A stretch of DNA of 64,000 nucleotides from Heracleum sosnowskyi (lineage: Eukaryota > Streptophyta > Magnoliopsida > Apiales > Apiaceae): contig CM061236.1 of the NCBI GenBank assembly GCA_030848705.1, positions 57,927,481-57,991,480 on the forward strand, read 5' to 3'. The notes below the pieces were generated by a model. That model was not told the origin of the DNA and ran no database searches. It worked only from the letters and a program-made list of their open reading frames with translations. The position numbers and the translations under genes were made by a program. How positions within the stretch are numbered: the first letter of the stretch is position 1; every line of letters begins with the position of its first letter. Shown piece after piece: positions 1-9,259 of this stretch.

Positions 1-627
1 AGGGCCAAACAAATCCATATGAAGCAACTCAAGCTGATGGACAATTGATGACTCTGTCTTCCTTTTGAATGATGCCTTCTTTTGTTTCCCTTTTTGACAG
101 GCATCACACAAACCATCCTTGGAAAACTCCACCTGTGGAATTCCTCTAGCAAGATCTTTCCTCACCAAATCATTCATAACTTTAAAATTTAGATGATATA
201 ATTTCTTGTGCCATAGCCAACTTTCATCCTTGCTTGCCTTGCTGAAAAGACAAGTGATGGTTTCTGGACTTGTGCTACTAAAGTCAGCAATGTACACATT
301 CCCTCTTCTGAATCCAGTCATTACCACATTGTTGTTTCCTCCTTTAGAAACAACACATGCTTCTTTAGAAAAAGTAACTAAAAATCCTTTGTCACAAAGT
401 TGGCTGATACTAAGCAAATTGTGCTTAAGACCATCCACCAATGCAACCTCATCTATGATGACATTCTCTTTTGAAATCAAGCCATATCCCTTTGTGTAGC
501 CTTTGCTGTCATCTCCAAAAGCAATACAAGGGCCAGCTCTTTCCTGAAACTCTGTGAGCAGGGTAGAATCACCAGTCATGTGTCTTGAACAACCACTATC
601 CAAGTACCAAAGATTCATTTTGTCTCC
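1..627 (-). CDS. pol: Element B pol, N-terminal part (protease and GAG-pre-integrase), partial
   Basis: This is the start of the Pol polyprotein; the protease matures Gag-Pol and the following domain precedes integrase. The reading frame is open over the whole 627 bases. It begins directly after CAG|GGA with GDKMNLWYLDSGCSRHMTGD, where DSG is the aspartic protease active site. It then has the copia-type KHNLLSISQL block, the GAG-pre-integrase pattern WLWHKKLYHLNF, the cluster GLCDACQKGKQKK and finally LLHMDLFGP, which includes the first integrase Asp. The rest lies beyond the left edge. There is no ATG near the start, so expression is expected as a Gag-Pol fusion. The gag stop lies just upstream in another frame. 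The plus-strand ORF at 206-499 is an antisense shadow. Confidence 0.88.
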
Positions 628-665
628 CTGCACACAATAAAACCAAATCAAGTTGATTTTGGTAC
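628..665 (-). other. Element B gag-pol junction, intron-like GT...AG segment spanning the gag stop
   Basis: In the sense direction a GT follows the Trp codon of the Gag tail TWVPK. The Gag stop TGA comes next, then a pyrimidine/T-rich run, and the segment ends in TGTGCAG just before pol codon GGA. Removing these 38 bases would join gag and pol in frame. 38 bases is shorter than normal plant introns, so splicing is only a hypothesis; recoding is the usual alternative. Confidence 0.35.
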
Positions 666-890
666 CCAAGTTTCCTTGGGTCCTGTTTTGTTAGCCTTTG
701 CTTTTCCTTTAATATCATTTTTCACCTTGGGCTCAGATTGATTTAAATCAATCTTTACCCTTGGTGTTGATTTCTGAAAGTTGCTCACATTTTCATTCAT
801 AGCATGCATAGTTGGTGGAACAAACATGTTATTCATATTCCATGGCATTTGTGGCACATTAAACATATTCATGTATGGATTAGGCACAAA
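648..890 (-). CDS. gag: Element B gag, C-terminal segment (separated by insertion of A)
   Basis: These are the last 80 codons plus the TGA stop of B's Gag. The segment is low in complexity and rich in Met, Pro and Asn near the insertion point, then Lys-rich, ending KETWVPKST. The frame continues exactly from the gag segment at 9255-11483 when one copy of the 5-bp target duplication is counted: 743 codons on one side and 81 (with stop) on the other, about 823 aa in total. So B's gag was open when A inserted. The tail pattern W-x-P-K before the stop recurs in the Gag of A and C. Confidence 0.82.
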   Translation of the reverse strand, partial: FVPNPYMNMFNVPQMPWNMNNMFVPPTMHAMNENVSNFQKSTPRVKIDLNQSEPKVKNDIKGKAKANKTGPKETWVPKST

Positions 891-895
891 CGACA
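891..895. repeat. Target site duplication of element A (left copy)
   Basis: The sequence cgaca lies immediately before the TG of A's 5' LTR and is repeated immediately after the CA of its 3' LTR at 9255-9259. Five bases is the normal length for Ty1/copia integrase. Confidence 0.95.
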
Positions 896-1316
896 TGAAA
901 GGCATATGCTATAGCCTATTTGTAATTCGAGGATTCTACTCAACTTAAACAAGAATGTAATAAGTAAATATTAGATCAGATGTCACAGGAATCTCAGAAG
1001 ATTATATATGTCAAAGAATGAAGATTAAAGTCATCTACAGACTTGAAGTGATTCTACATTGAAAGAAGCTCAATTTATTGATCAAGCCTCAATGAAGTAT
1101 TCAAGCTCGGTGGATTTATTAAAGTGACGGAGATTTCAAGTGGTGACAGAAAAAGGTACTGATTACGGAGTTCTTGAATGAGAAGGAAGTGAATCACTGC
1201 TTAAAGTCAAACAGATAAAGAACAGACATTGTCGTTAGTCACTCATGAACCAGACAGTGCATCGAGTGTCAACGTACTATTTTGTTTGTTATTTATCTAA
1301 GTTTTAAGTGATTCTG

Positions 1317-1603
1317 GAATTAATTGGGAAGTCAATTAATTCTATTTATTCTCTTATAAATAATTAATACCATTGAGTAAATTATTTATTAAATTAATTC
1401 TTTAAAGAATTAATTTAATACATAATTTATTTAGTTAATTATTTAAATTAGAATATAAAGAAATTAATTGAGAAGTCAACTAATTCTATTTATTCTCTTA
1501 TAAATAATTAATACTATCAAGTATATTATTTATTAAATTAATTCTGTAAAAGAATTAATTTAATACATAATTTATTTAGTTAATTATTTAAATTAGAATA
1601 AAA
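1317..1603 (+). repeat. AT-rich tandem duplication inside the A LTR (unit about 144 bp, two copies)
   Basis: The stretch starting taattgggaagtcaattaat at 1321 is repeated from 1465 as taattgagaagtcaactaat with the same downstream order, a period of 144. The same duplication is present in the 3' LTR and in both A2 LTRs, so it is a family feature. Function unknown. Confidence 0.9.
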
Positions 1604-1830
1604 ATGAACTAGGAAGACTTAGGTTTGAACTAGGAAGACTTAGAAAAATGAACTAGGAAGACTCACAAGTGAGTCTTCCCGAAAGTCTTCCTAGGCAAAG
1701 CCTTGTCTTCCCGAATGTCTTCCATGAACAAAGTGTTGTCTTCCCGGTTGTATTCCCCTCACAAGCTTGTCTTCCCTAGAGTCTTCCAAGAGTAAAAGTG
1801 TTGTATTTCTGCTTGTCTTCCTAGTGCATT
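1604..1830 (+). repeat. GTCTTCC/GGAAGAC repeat block and hairpin in the A LTR
   Basis: Eleven copies of GTCTTCC in either orientation lie in about 220 bp of U3. The first three are GGAAGAC and the rest GTCTTCC. At 1656-1679 an 11-bp perfect inverted repeat (ggaagactcac) surrounds a 2-base loop. The only length differences between the two A LTRs fall in this block, so it is unstable. Confidence 0.88.
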
Positions 1831-2383
1831 TCATTCTTTCAAATGCACGTGGTCAACAAAAAGAAATGCTTTAGTATTTAAAGACAAGGCAGGCTACTGA
1901 AGACTCATCATTCAATTACATTCAACAGAAAAGTAAAGATACAGAGCATTCAACATTCCATCTTCTGTCTTTACTTCTTCAACTGAAAAGCAAATCATTT
2001 CCGGCCAGAGAATTAATTCTTGTTTGGTTCTTAACATTTAATTCATAACAAGTGATTCTCTTGTACTGCTTTAGCTTTCTAGCGGATCATAATCCCTAGA
2101 TTTTATATCGAACTACTTTTTAGTATTCGATCCTTTTTATTACAAAAATAGATAAATTCATGTCGAATTTATTCTAGATTTGTTTTATCAAGTTCTTTGT
2201 AATCAGTGATCAAAATTGTAACACCCTTCAAGTTTAATAGAGTTTTATTTAACTTGAATATTGTTTCAGTTTTATTCCGCACTAATTTGTTCTAAACAGT
2301 TAAATCATTTAAAGGACAAATTCGATAAAACGGTATAGTTTGTATTCAACCCCCCTTCTACAAACTTATCAGGACCTAACAAT

Positions 2384-2395
2384 TGGTATCAGAGC
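2384..2395 (+). promoter_or_regulatory. Element A primer binding site (initiator Met tRNA)
   Basis: TGGTATCAGAGC lies two bases after the LTR. It is the standard plant complement of the 3' end of initiator methionine tRNA and primes minus-strand DNA synthesis. Confidence 0.93.
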
Positions 2396-2488
2396 CTTTT
2401 GATTGATATACAAATCAAAGATCCAATTGTTTTGAGATTTTTCTTTTAAACTCTGACTTTTTTATCTTATTCCTAAAAATCTCAAAAG

Positions 2489-4738
2489 ATGTCTACTACA
2501 CAGAAAGTGGGTACAGTGAAAATCCCAATGTTCAGCAAGGAGCATTATCCAATGTGGAAGAAGAAAATGCTCCTATTTCTTAAGGTTGCAAATCCTAAAT
2601 ACATTGATGTGATGAAGAATGGACCAAAACTTCCTATGATTATTGAGGAAGAATTAAAAGAGGGTAACATTGTTACTAGGGCTGCTAGGATGTACCCTAA
2701 AGATCCCAAGGATTTCACTCCTGGTGAAAAAGAGGATGTTACCTTGGATTCCTGTCTACAGCTGATCCTTATTGATTGTCTTGATCCTATCATGCATAAT
2801 CATGTCCTAAACTGTGATACTGCCAAACACATTTGGGAAACCATAGAGATAATCAATGAGGGGACAGAGGAAGTTAGAGAGAATATGCTGGAAATTCTCA
2901 CTTCACAATATGAGCATTTCAGATCAAACCCTGGTGAGGGTATCTCTCAGGTTTTTGAGAGATACAACAAATTAATCAATGATCTGAATCTCAATGGGAA
3001 GCACTACACCAACAAGGAGATTAACAAGAAGTTCCTTCTTACACTTCCACCTCATTTGGAGCACAAAATATCTGCAATTAGAGAAGCAAGAGATATGAAT
3101 GAGATTGCTTTGGAGAGATTGTATGGAGTTCTGAAGACCTATGAGCTGGAGCAGATTCAACAGAGGGAGCTGTATGGAACTGGGAAGATTGTTGGTACCT
3201 CTACTGAATTGACTGCTGAAGTCCCACAGAAACTGGAAGTGAAGGCTGTTCAACCTTCCAGTTCTAACATGAATGTTATTGATGCTGAATATGGATTAAC
3301 ATCCATTGATCAATCTGGTGGTGACTTCTATTCTTTAGAAGAACTTGATCAGCTGGAGGATGGTGATTTGGCTTTGATAGTCAGGAAGTTTGGGAAGTTT
3401 AGATTCAAGAGGAATCCCAATCTTAAGTTCAGGCCCAGGTTTCAGAGAGGTGATTCCTCATCTTCAAGTGGCACAAGGGGTGGCTACAAAACTGGAACTG
3501 TGGAGAGGAGCTCAATCAGATGCTACAATTGCAATGAGTTGGGTCACTTTGCTACTGAATGTAAAAAGCCAAGGCAAGTGACAAGGAACTCATTTGATTC
3601 TAGCAAGAAGAATAAGATTGAGAAGGCTTATGTTGCTGAAGGGAAGAGCTGGGATGATACAGACAGTGAAGATGAAGAAGTTGGAAATCTTGCACTTGTG
3701 GCAAAAGGAGGCAAACTCTTTGATTCCATGTTATCTTCACCAGACATGTCTGAGGTAAAGTTTACTGACGCTGAAATGATTTATCATCTTGGTGGCACCA
3801 TAAGTTCTGCACGCACTGAAAATGATAGAATAAATCTTTTAAACACAAATCTTGAAAAGGAAATAAAAGATTTAAAACTAGTGCATATCAATCAAGATGA
3901 ACTTACTAATAAGGTTGCTTTTCTTGAGAATAGGGTTAAATGTTATATTCAACTGGAAACCATTCTCAAAGATCAGATTAGTGAGCTTAAAACCAAAGCT
4001 AATGCCTATTACAACTCTTGTAAAACGGCTAAAGAAATTTTCAATAAACAAGCTATTGGTAATCATGTCAGTATAGGTTATGATTATAATGAGGCTATTG
4101 GATTGCTTGGTATTAATACACCTTGTAGAGTCAGAGAAGAAGGAAAGGTTGTTCCTTATATACTTAAGGGTATTGAAACACCCTTCTGTAAAGAATCCAT
4201 AGCAGATCCTATGAATGAATACTCTATAATCATTGCTGAAGAGATTCGTGAAGAAGATATGGCTTTGGAAGTTGAACAGTCCAAAAAATGTATATCTGAT
4301 ATTCCAGTCAAAGTTGCTACAACTAAAAAGACTAAATCAGATATCCATAAGTTGGATCAAAACAACTGTAGAACTAACATGCCTGCTATTAATTCTTCTC
4401 ATAAAGCATGTGGTGTGAGTAATTGCATGTCTTGTGCTTTTAATGTTATGTATGCTTTCTTTAATAAAAAGCATGTATCTAGTGATAAGACTGCTCCACG
4501 TCAACATGTTAATAATAAGAAGCATGTTAAAACAAAGACTACTAGTCCTCCTCAGACTAGAGTGGATTCATTTATCCCTAAGCCTACTCAGAAATGTGTT
4601 AAGGCTGGTTATAAATGGAAACGCTCTTATGTGAAAGAGGTTGAAGTAGTTTTAGTTAGAAATGTTGTTTTGCCTGACAAAGGCCAGTTCTTTAAGTATG
4701 CCGGACCCAATCAATTTTGGGCTCCGAAGAAGGTCTAA
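2489..4738 (+). CDS. gag: Element A Gag (749 aa, intact)
   Basis: This is the structural protein that forms the cytoplasmic virus-like particle and binds genomic RNA. The N-terminal half (about residues 8-250) is the UBN2-type Gag core, with YPMWKKKM, CLDPIMHNHV and RYNKLINDLNLNGK. A single zinc knuckle CYNCNELGHFATEC is at about 345-358, followed by an acidic SWDDTDSEDEE stretch, a coiled-coil-like region (about 430-530) and a basic tail ending NQFWAPKKV. The ATG at 2489 opens MSTTQKVGTVKIP, the same start as in A2 and C. It has no internal stop although the following pol is mostly deleted, which fits a Gag still under selection or a very recent insertion. Confidence 0.92.
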   Translation: MSTTQKVGTVKIPMFSKEHYPMWKKKMLLFLKVANPKYIDVMKNGPKLPMIIEEELKEGNIVTRAARMYPKDPKDFTPGEKEDVTLDSCLQLILIDCLDPIMHNHVLNCDTAKHIWETIEIINEGTEEVRENMLEILTSQYEHFRSNPGEGISQVFERYNKLINDLNLNGKHYTNKEINKKFLLTLPPHLEHKISAIREARDMNEIALERLYGVLKTYELEQIQQRELYGTGKIVGTSTELTAEVPQKLEVKAVQPSSSNMNVIDAEYGLTSIDQSGGDFYSLEELDQLEDGDLALIVRKFGKFRFKRNPNLKFRPRFQRGDSSSSSGTRGGYKTGTVERSSIRCYNCNELGHFATECKKPRQVTRNSFDSSKKNKIEKAYVAEGKSWDDTDSEDEEVGNLALVAKGGKLFDSMLSSPDMSEVKFTDAEMIYHLGGTISSARTENDRINLLNTNLEKEIKDLKLVHINQDELTNKVAFLENRVKCYIQLETILKDQISELKTKANAYYNSCKTAKEIFNKQAIGNHVSIGYDYNEAIGLLGINTPCRVREEGKVVPYILKGIETPFCKESIADPMNEYSIIIAEEIREEDMALEVEQSKKCISDIPVKVATTKKTKSDIHKLDQNNCRTNMPAINSSHKACGVSNCMSCAFNVMYAFFNKKHVSSDKTAPRQHVNNKKHVKTKTTSPPQTRVDSFIPKPTQKCVKAGYKWKRSYVKEVEVVLVRNVVLPDKGQFFKYAGPNQFWAPKKV

Positions 4739-4755
4739 TCAATCTGGTAGTGCAG
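4733..4755 (+). other. Element A gag-pol junction, GT...TGCAG segment spanning the gag stop
   Basis: The Gag stop TAA (4736-4738) lies inside a GT...AG segment of 23 bases that ends TGCAG just before pol codon GGA at 4756. Removing it, or a -1 shift, would put gag in frame with the protease remnant. It is compared with B, C and A2 in the findings. Confidence 0.35.
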
Positions 4756-5750
4756 GGAGTTAAACAGGTAAACCGTGTTATGTGGATTCTTGACAGTGGC
4801 TGTTCAAGGCATATGACCGGAGATAGAGCCCTGCTATCAGATGTGGTTGAGAAAGCTGGCCCAGTGCTTACCTTTGGAGATAACAGCAAGGGTATAACTG
4901 AGGATATGGCCTGTTTGAAATCAAGAAATGTTATCAGTCAATAAGGACATCAATGTTACATTTGATGTCTCCAAACTCCCTAATATCCAAACAGAAAATC
5001 CATCTGAGAAACTGAAGTTTGATGAAATGTCAGATTCAGAATCAGATGATAAGAATCCACCTGAGGTTGTTGCTGGTGATAACAATGATAATGGTGAGAG
5101 TGATGGTGGTGGAAACATTGGTTACAATGGAGATACCACTAACACTGGAAAAGAATCACCAAGACAATCTGCCAACAACTCAGGGGGAGGAAATGAAAGG
5201 TCAACTAGTCATTCACAACACCATAATGTAGAACAAGGCGAATCATCAATATCAAATCTTCCAAGATAAACAGTTTGGAAAAGAGCTCATCCTTTTGAGC
5301 TGATTATTGGTGATCCAGGTGTTGTAGTCAGAACTAGAAGTGCTACTCAAAATGAATATCATTATTCAGGGTTTCTTTCTGAAATGAAACCAAAGAAGAT
5401 TGAGGAAGCACTAGGTGATCCTGATTGGGTGATTGCTATGCAAGATGAACTCAATCAAATTGAACAACAACAAGTTTGGAAGCTGGTACCTAGACCGAAG
5501 AACAAGAAAGTAGTTGGTACTTGGTGGGTATTCAGAAATAAATTAGATGAAGATGGCATAATCACAAGAGACAAAGCACATTGACATCAGGTATCATTTT
5601 ATCCGAGAGCATGTCATGAATGGTACTGTGGAGTTACTCTTTGTACCCACAGAGGAACAAACAAAAGATATTTTCACTAAATCTCTTGATGAATCCATGT
5701 TTACCAGATTGGTTGGTAAATTGGGTATGTTAAATAGTTTTAGTGATTAA
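4756..5750 (+). pseudogene. pol: Element A pol, deleted remnant (protease start, linker, RT start, RNase H end)
   Basis: The frame opens with GVKQVNRVMWILDSGCSRHMTGD (protease, active site DSG) and breaks after the TFGDNSKG block near 4940. The integrase is missing. From 4928 there is the acidic Ser/Asp/Gly-rich linker between integrase and RT, with an in-frame TAA at 5267-5269 (next to LPR). The RT N-terminus follows (DWVIAMQDELNQIEQQQVWKLVPRP, ending IITRDKAH at 5581). After a second deletion that removes the YVDD core, the end of RNase H resumes at 5580 (IRYHFIREHV, DIFTKSLDESMFTRLVGKLGML) and stops at 5750. It cannot encode a working polymerase or integrase. The same two deletion joints are present in A2. 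Confidence 0.9.
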
Positions 5751-6812
5751 CTCTGGTTATTTTTTATGTTTGTTCTTAATTAAATTTACAAGTGTTCATT
5801 TGTTGAATATATTTTTAAATCACTTGTAAATTTATTTTATCATCTCAATTTTCTCTTATGCATGTTGATTGTAGATTATTGCCATGTCTTGTCTAATTGT
5901 TAAGCTTCTTAGGTTGAGTAAGTTAAGATGAATTATTTTCTTTAAAAATATTTTTCTCAAATTTTACAAGTTAAAATTGTAGAGAAATCTATTTTTATTG
6001 AAAATTGTTTATTTTAAAATATTCAAATATTCTTGTTTAGTTCATGCAAATAGTTGCCTGTAAATAGTTTCCTGTAAATATGTTTTTTTTATTATTATTG
6101 TATTTTATGTTTATTGCTTATTATTTATTATCTTTTATTTTCTATTTATCTTAGTTATTTGTATAAATATATTGTATATAGTATTTTTGATCTAGCTCTT
6201 GCTTAGCTGGAGATTCAGTGCCAATTCCAATTCAGGTATTACTTTCTATCTCTCAATCCACTTCTTTTACTGTTGCTGAACCCAAGTGGTTGTTAGGGCT
6301 GACCAAAGGATTGTAGATCCACAATCTTTATCCCAGGTCTTAGAGCCAAACAATGAGTCTACAACTTCATTACTTGACCTCTCAGCCTAAACAGAAATCA
6401 AATGTTAAACAAAGAAGTATTTTGATTGAAACAGTGAGTGATCCCACAGCTCTGCCTCCTCTAAAGAAATTCAATATATACTGAGGCATCTGTCAGCCCA
6501 TCTGTATCCTCTCAATAGGATATGGACTTTGAAATGGCCAATGAACTGTATCTAGAGACATTCTCTCAACAGGATGAATCTATTGAAATTCGCCATAGGG
6601 CCATGGCACTTTGTACTGAGTCAAGCACACTCTCATTACTCACAATGGGAGAAAACAATTTCATTAGATGAAACTCAGGACACAGTGAAAGCAGAGCACC
6701 TGCAACTGGTTACAGTGCCTACCATTGTCACGGTAGAAGTGCCTTCATAGGCATCTGAGGGAAAATTTGATTCTTTGCCAAATTAAATAGAATCATTTTC
6801 TCCCCTCCCAGA
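5751..6812 (+). other. Element A region between pol remnant and extra ORF
   Basis: The first part (to about 6230) is AT-rich noncoding DNA. From about 6240 the composition becomes coding-like (Ser/Pro/Gln-rich codons) but with stops in all frames. It is probably the decayed start of the extra ORF. The equivalent in A2 is at 37990-39090. Confidence 0.6.
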
Positions 6813-7385
6813 GTGAACACCTCTGGCTCCCTAAGGGATTTTCCACTCGCAGATTTCTCTGGAGAAAGTGGAAGGCAACTTGGTCAGTCTATCACTGAAG
6901 CAATTCAGATTTCAAATCCAAGTGATTTGATAGACATGATTGAGGATCGGGATTTGCGAACTCCCATTGCACCACCACTGACCTCTCTTGAAGAGGCTAG
7001 GGTGAGTTTCAATGCAGGTACTGATCAAAAAGGAGCAAACAGACAGCTAATATTGAGTGATAAAAGTCAAACAATGAGTGAAACACATGCACGTGAGATG
7101 AGTGATACACTTACAAGAGAAATTCAAGTGAGTGCACACACAGACACATACACTGCAATGTTGTTAGCTCACATAGCTGATCTACAGGAACATCTATTCA
7201 AAACCCAGGCTGATAAAGAAATTTTGCAAGCACAAGTGGTTGAACGGTCTTCTTCTTCCACCTCTGTCAACAATCAGCTGGGACTGCTCAAGGAAATCTT
7301 GAAGACAAAGTTACTACCCAAGATCAACTCCATCAACTATCTCAACTCCTACTGGCTTCAGATACTCATAAAGTTAAATCTGTAG
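6813..7385 (+). CDS. Element A extra ORF between pol and 3' LTR (190 aa, probably a remnant)
   Basis: It occupies the place where C and E carry their large env-like ORF, but I see no clear sequence match to those. It begins MNTSGSLRDFPLADFSGESG. It is rich in Ser, Thr and Asp, then has a heptad-like stretch from about residue 125 (AHIADLQEHLFKTQADKEIL) suggesting a coiled coil, and ends by a stop soon after. No signal peptide or membrane segment is visible. The first 102 residues are almost identical in A2 (37681-37989), where the frame breaks earlier. The start codon is uncertain, and the true start may lie upstream in the decayed region. Confidence 0.5.
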   Translation: MNTSGSLRDFPLADFSGESGRQLGQSITEAIQISNPSDLIDMIEDRDLRTPIAPPLTSLEEARVSFNAGTDQKGANRQLILSDKSQTMSETHAREMSDTLTREIQVSAHTDTYTAMLLAHIADLQEHLFKTQADKEILQAQVVERSSSSTSVNNQLGLLKEILKTKLLPKINSINYLNSYWLQILIKLNL

Positions 7386-7789
7386 AGAATTCCTCAACTA
7401 AGGGGGAGAAGTTTGAAGTTTCTAGACAAGTTTCTACAGAAGTTTGGGTAGAAGTTTCTATTTCTAAGGGGAAGAAGTTGAAGCTAGTAAAAGGGGAGCT
7501 GAAAAAGATATAAAAGGAAAAGGAGGAGTTTCTGGGGAGTAAAGGTATTTAGCTCTGTTTTGTAAATGTTTTATGTATAGAGCTTAGGTAAATCAAGACA
7601 GGTTCAATGTTATCATATGTTTAGTCTAGAGGAACATCTGTCTTGTATTTACCTTTACTGGTGAAATCTGGAAATGTCATATTTGATCCAGAACTTCCTA
7701 GTATTTACTTAGGTTTAAGAGTCTTATCTTTTTCTTGGTTTTAGTTGAGTGATCCTCTAGGTATTTGGTTGTTATTTTCTAACAAACAA
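7386..7789 (+). other. Element A 3' untranslated region
   Basis: It has purine-rich repeats of gaagtttctag/gaagaagttgaag type and then AT-rich DNA. No ORF seen. Confidence 0.6.
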
Positions 7790-7801
7790 ATAGGGGGAGA
7801 T
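7790..7801 (+). promoter_or_regulatory. Element A polypurine tract
   Basis: ATAGGGGGAGAT lies directly before the TG of the 3' LTR. It is the expected primer for plus-strand DNA synthesis. Confidence 0.9.
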
Positions 7802-9254
7802 TGAAAGGCATATGCTATAGCCTATTTGTAATTCGAGGATTCTACTCAACTTAAACAAGAATGTAATAAGTAAATATTAGATCAGATGTCACAGGAATCT
7901 CAGAAGATTATATATGTCAAAGAATGAAGATTAAAGTCATCTACAGACTTGAAGTGATTCTACATTGAAAGAAGCTCAATTTATTGATCAAGCCTCAATG
8001 AAGTATTCAAGCTCGGTGGATTTATTAAAGTGACGGAGATTTCAAGTGGTGACAGAAAAAGGTACTGATTACGGAGTTCTTGAATGAGAAGGAAGTGAAT
8101 CACTGCTTAAAGTCAAACAGATAAAGAACAGACATTGTCGTTAGTCACTCATGAACCAGACAGTGCATCGAGTGTCAACGTACTATTTTGTTTGTTATTT
8201 ATCTAAGTTTTAAGTGATTCTGGAATTAATTGGGAAGTCAATTAATTCTATTTATTCTCTTATAAATAATTAATACCATTGAGTAAATTATTTATTAAAT
8301 TAATTCTTTAAAGAATTAATTTAATACATAATTTATTTAGTTAATTATTTAAATTAGAATATAAAGAAATTAATTGAGAAGTCAACTAATTCTATTTATT
8401 CTCTTATAAATAATTAATACTATCAAGTATATTATTTATTAAATTAATTCTGTAAAAGAATTAATTTAATACATAATTTATTTAGTTAATTATTTAAATT
8501 AGAATAAAAATGAACTAGGAAGACTTAGAAAAATGAACTAGGAAGACTCACAAGTGAGTCTTCCTAGGCAAAGCCTTGTCTTCCCGAATGTCTTCCATGA
8601 ACAAAGTGTTGTCTTCCCGGTTGTATTCCCCTCACAAGCTTGTCTTCCCTAGAGTCTTCCAAGAGTAAAAGTGTTGTATTTCTGCTTGTCTTCCTAGTGC
8701 ATTTCATTCTGTCAAATGCACGTGGTCAACAAAAAGAAATGCTTTAGTATTTAAAGACAAGGCAGGCTACTGAAGACTCATCATTCAATTACATTCAACA
8801 GAAAAGTAAAGATACAGAGCATTCAACATTCCATCTTCTGTCTTTACTTCTTCAACTGAAAAGCAAATCATTTCCGGCCAGAGAATTAATTCTTGTTTGG
8901 TTCTTAACATTTAATTCATAACAAGTGATTCTCTTGTACTGCTTTAGCTTTCTAGCGGATCATAATCCCTAGATTTTATATCGAACTACTTTTTAGTATT
9001 CGATCCTTTTTATTACAAAAATAGATAAATTCATGTCGAATTTATTCTAGATTTGTTTTATCAAGTTCTTTGTAATCAGTGATCAAAATTGTAACACCCT
9101 TCAAGTTTAATAGAGTTTTATTTAACTTGAATATTGTTTCAGTTTTATTCCGCACTAATTTGTTCTAAACAGTTAAATCATTTAAAGGACAAATTCGATA
9201 AAACGGTATAGTTTGTATTCAACCCCCCTTCTACAAACTTATCAGGACCTAACA
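7802..9254 (+). repeat. Element A 3' LTR
   Basis: 1453 bp, TG to CA. It is nearly identical to 896-2381; the 33-bp length difference is two indels in the GTCTTCC block. Confidence 0.94.
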
Positions 9255-9259
9255 CGACA
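9255..9259. repeat. Target site duplication of element A (right copy)
   Basis: cgaca, matching 891-895. Confidence 0.95.

Larger units (their letters stand above)
896..2381 (+). repeat. Element A 5' LTR
   Basis: It runs from TGAAAGGCAT to GACCTAACA, 1486 bp. A TATA-like tatttaaa is at 1875-1882, so transcription probably starts near 1905. The 3' end carries the run of C shared by these copia LTRs (ttcaacccccc). It contains an AT-rich tandem duplication and a block of eleven GTCTTCC/GGAAGAC words, listed separately. Confidence 0.93.
896..9254 (+). mobile_element. Element A: young non-autonomous SIRE-like copia element with large pol deletions
   Basis: This is a complete element of 8359 bp. 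The parts are a 5' LTR, a primer binding site, a full gag, a truncated protease, short remnants of the integrase/RT linker, RT and RNase H, an extra ORF, a polypurine tract and a 3' LTR. It is bounded by cgaca duplications and inserted in B's gag. The two LTRs differ by two indels (21 and 12 bases, both in the GTCTTCC-rich repeat block) and one substitution that I noticed, so the insertion is recent. The deleted pol means it must be moved by enzymes from other elements. The same deletions occur in A2 (39097-40091). Confidence 0.93.

Noticed and set aside
206..499. 97-codon plus-strand ORF
   Set aside because: It lies antisense to the clearly coding protease/pre-integrase frame of B.
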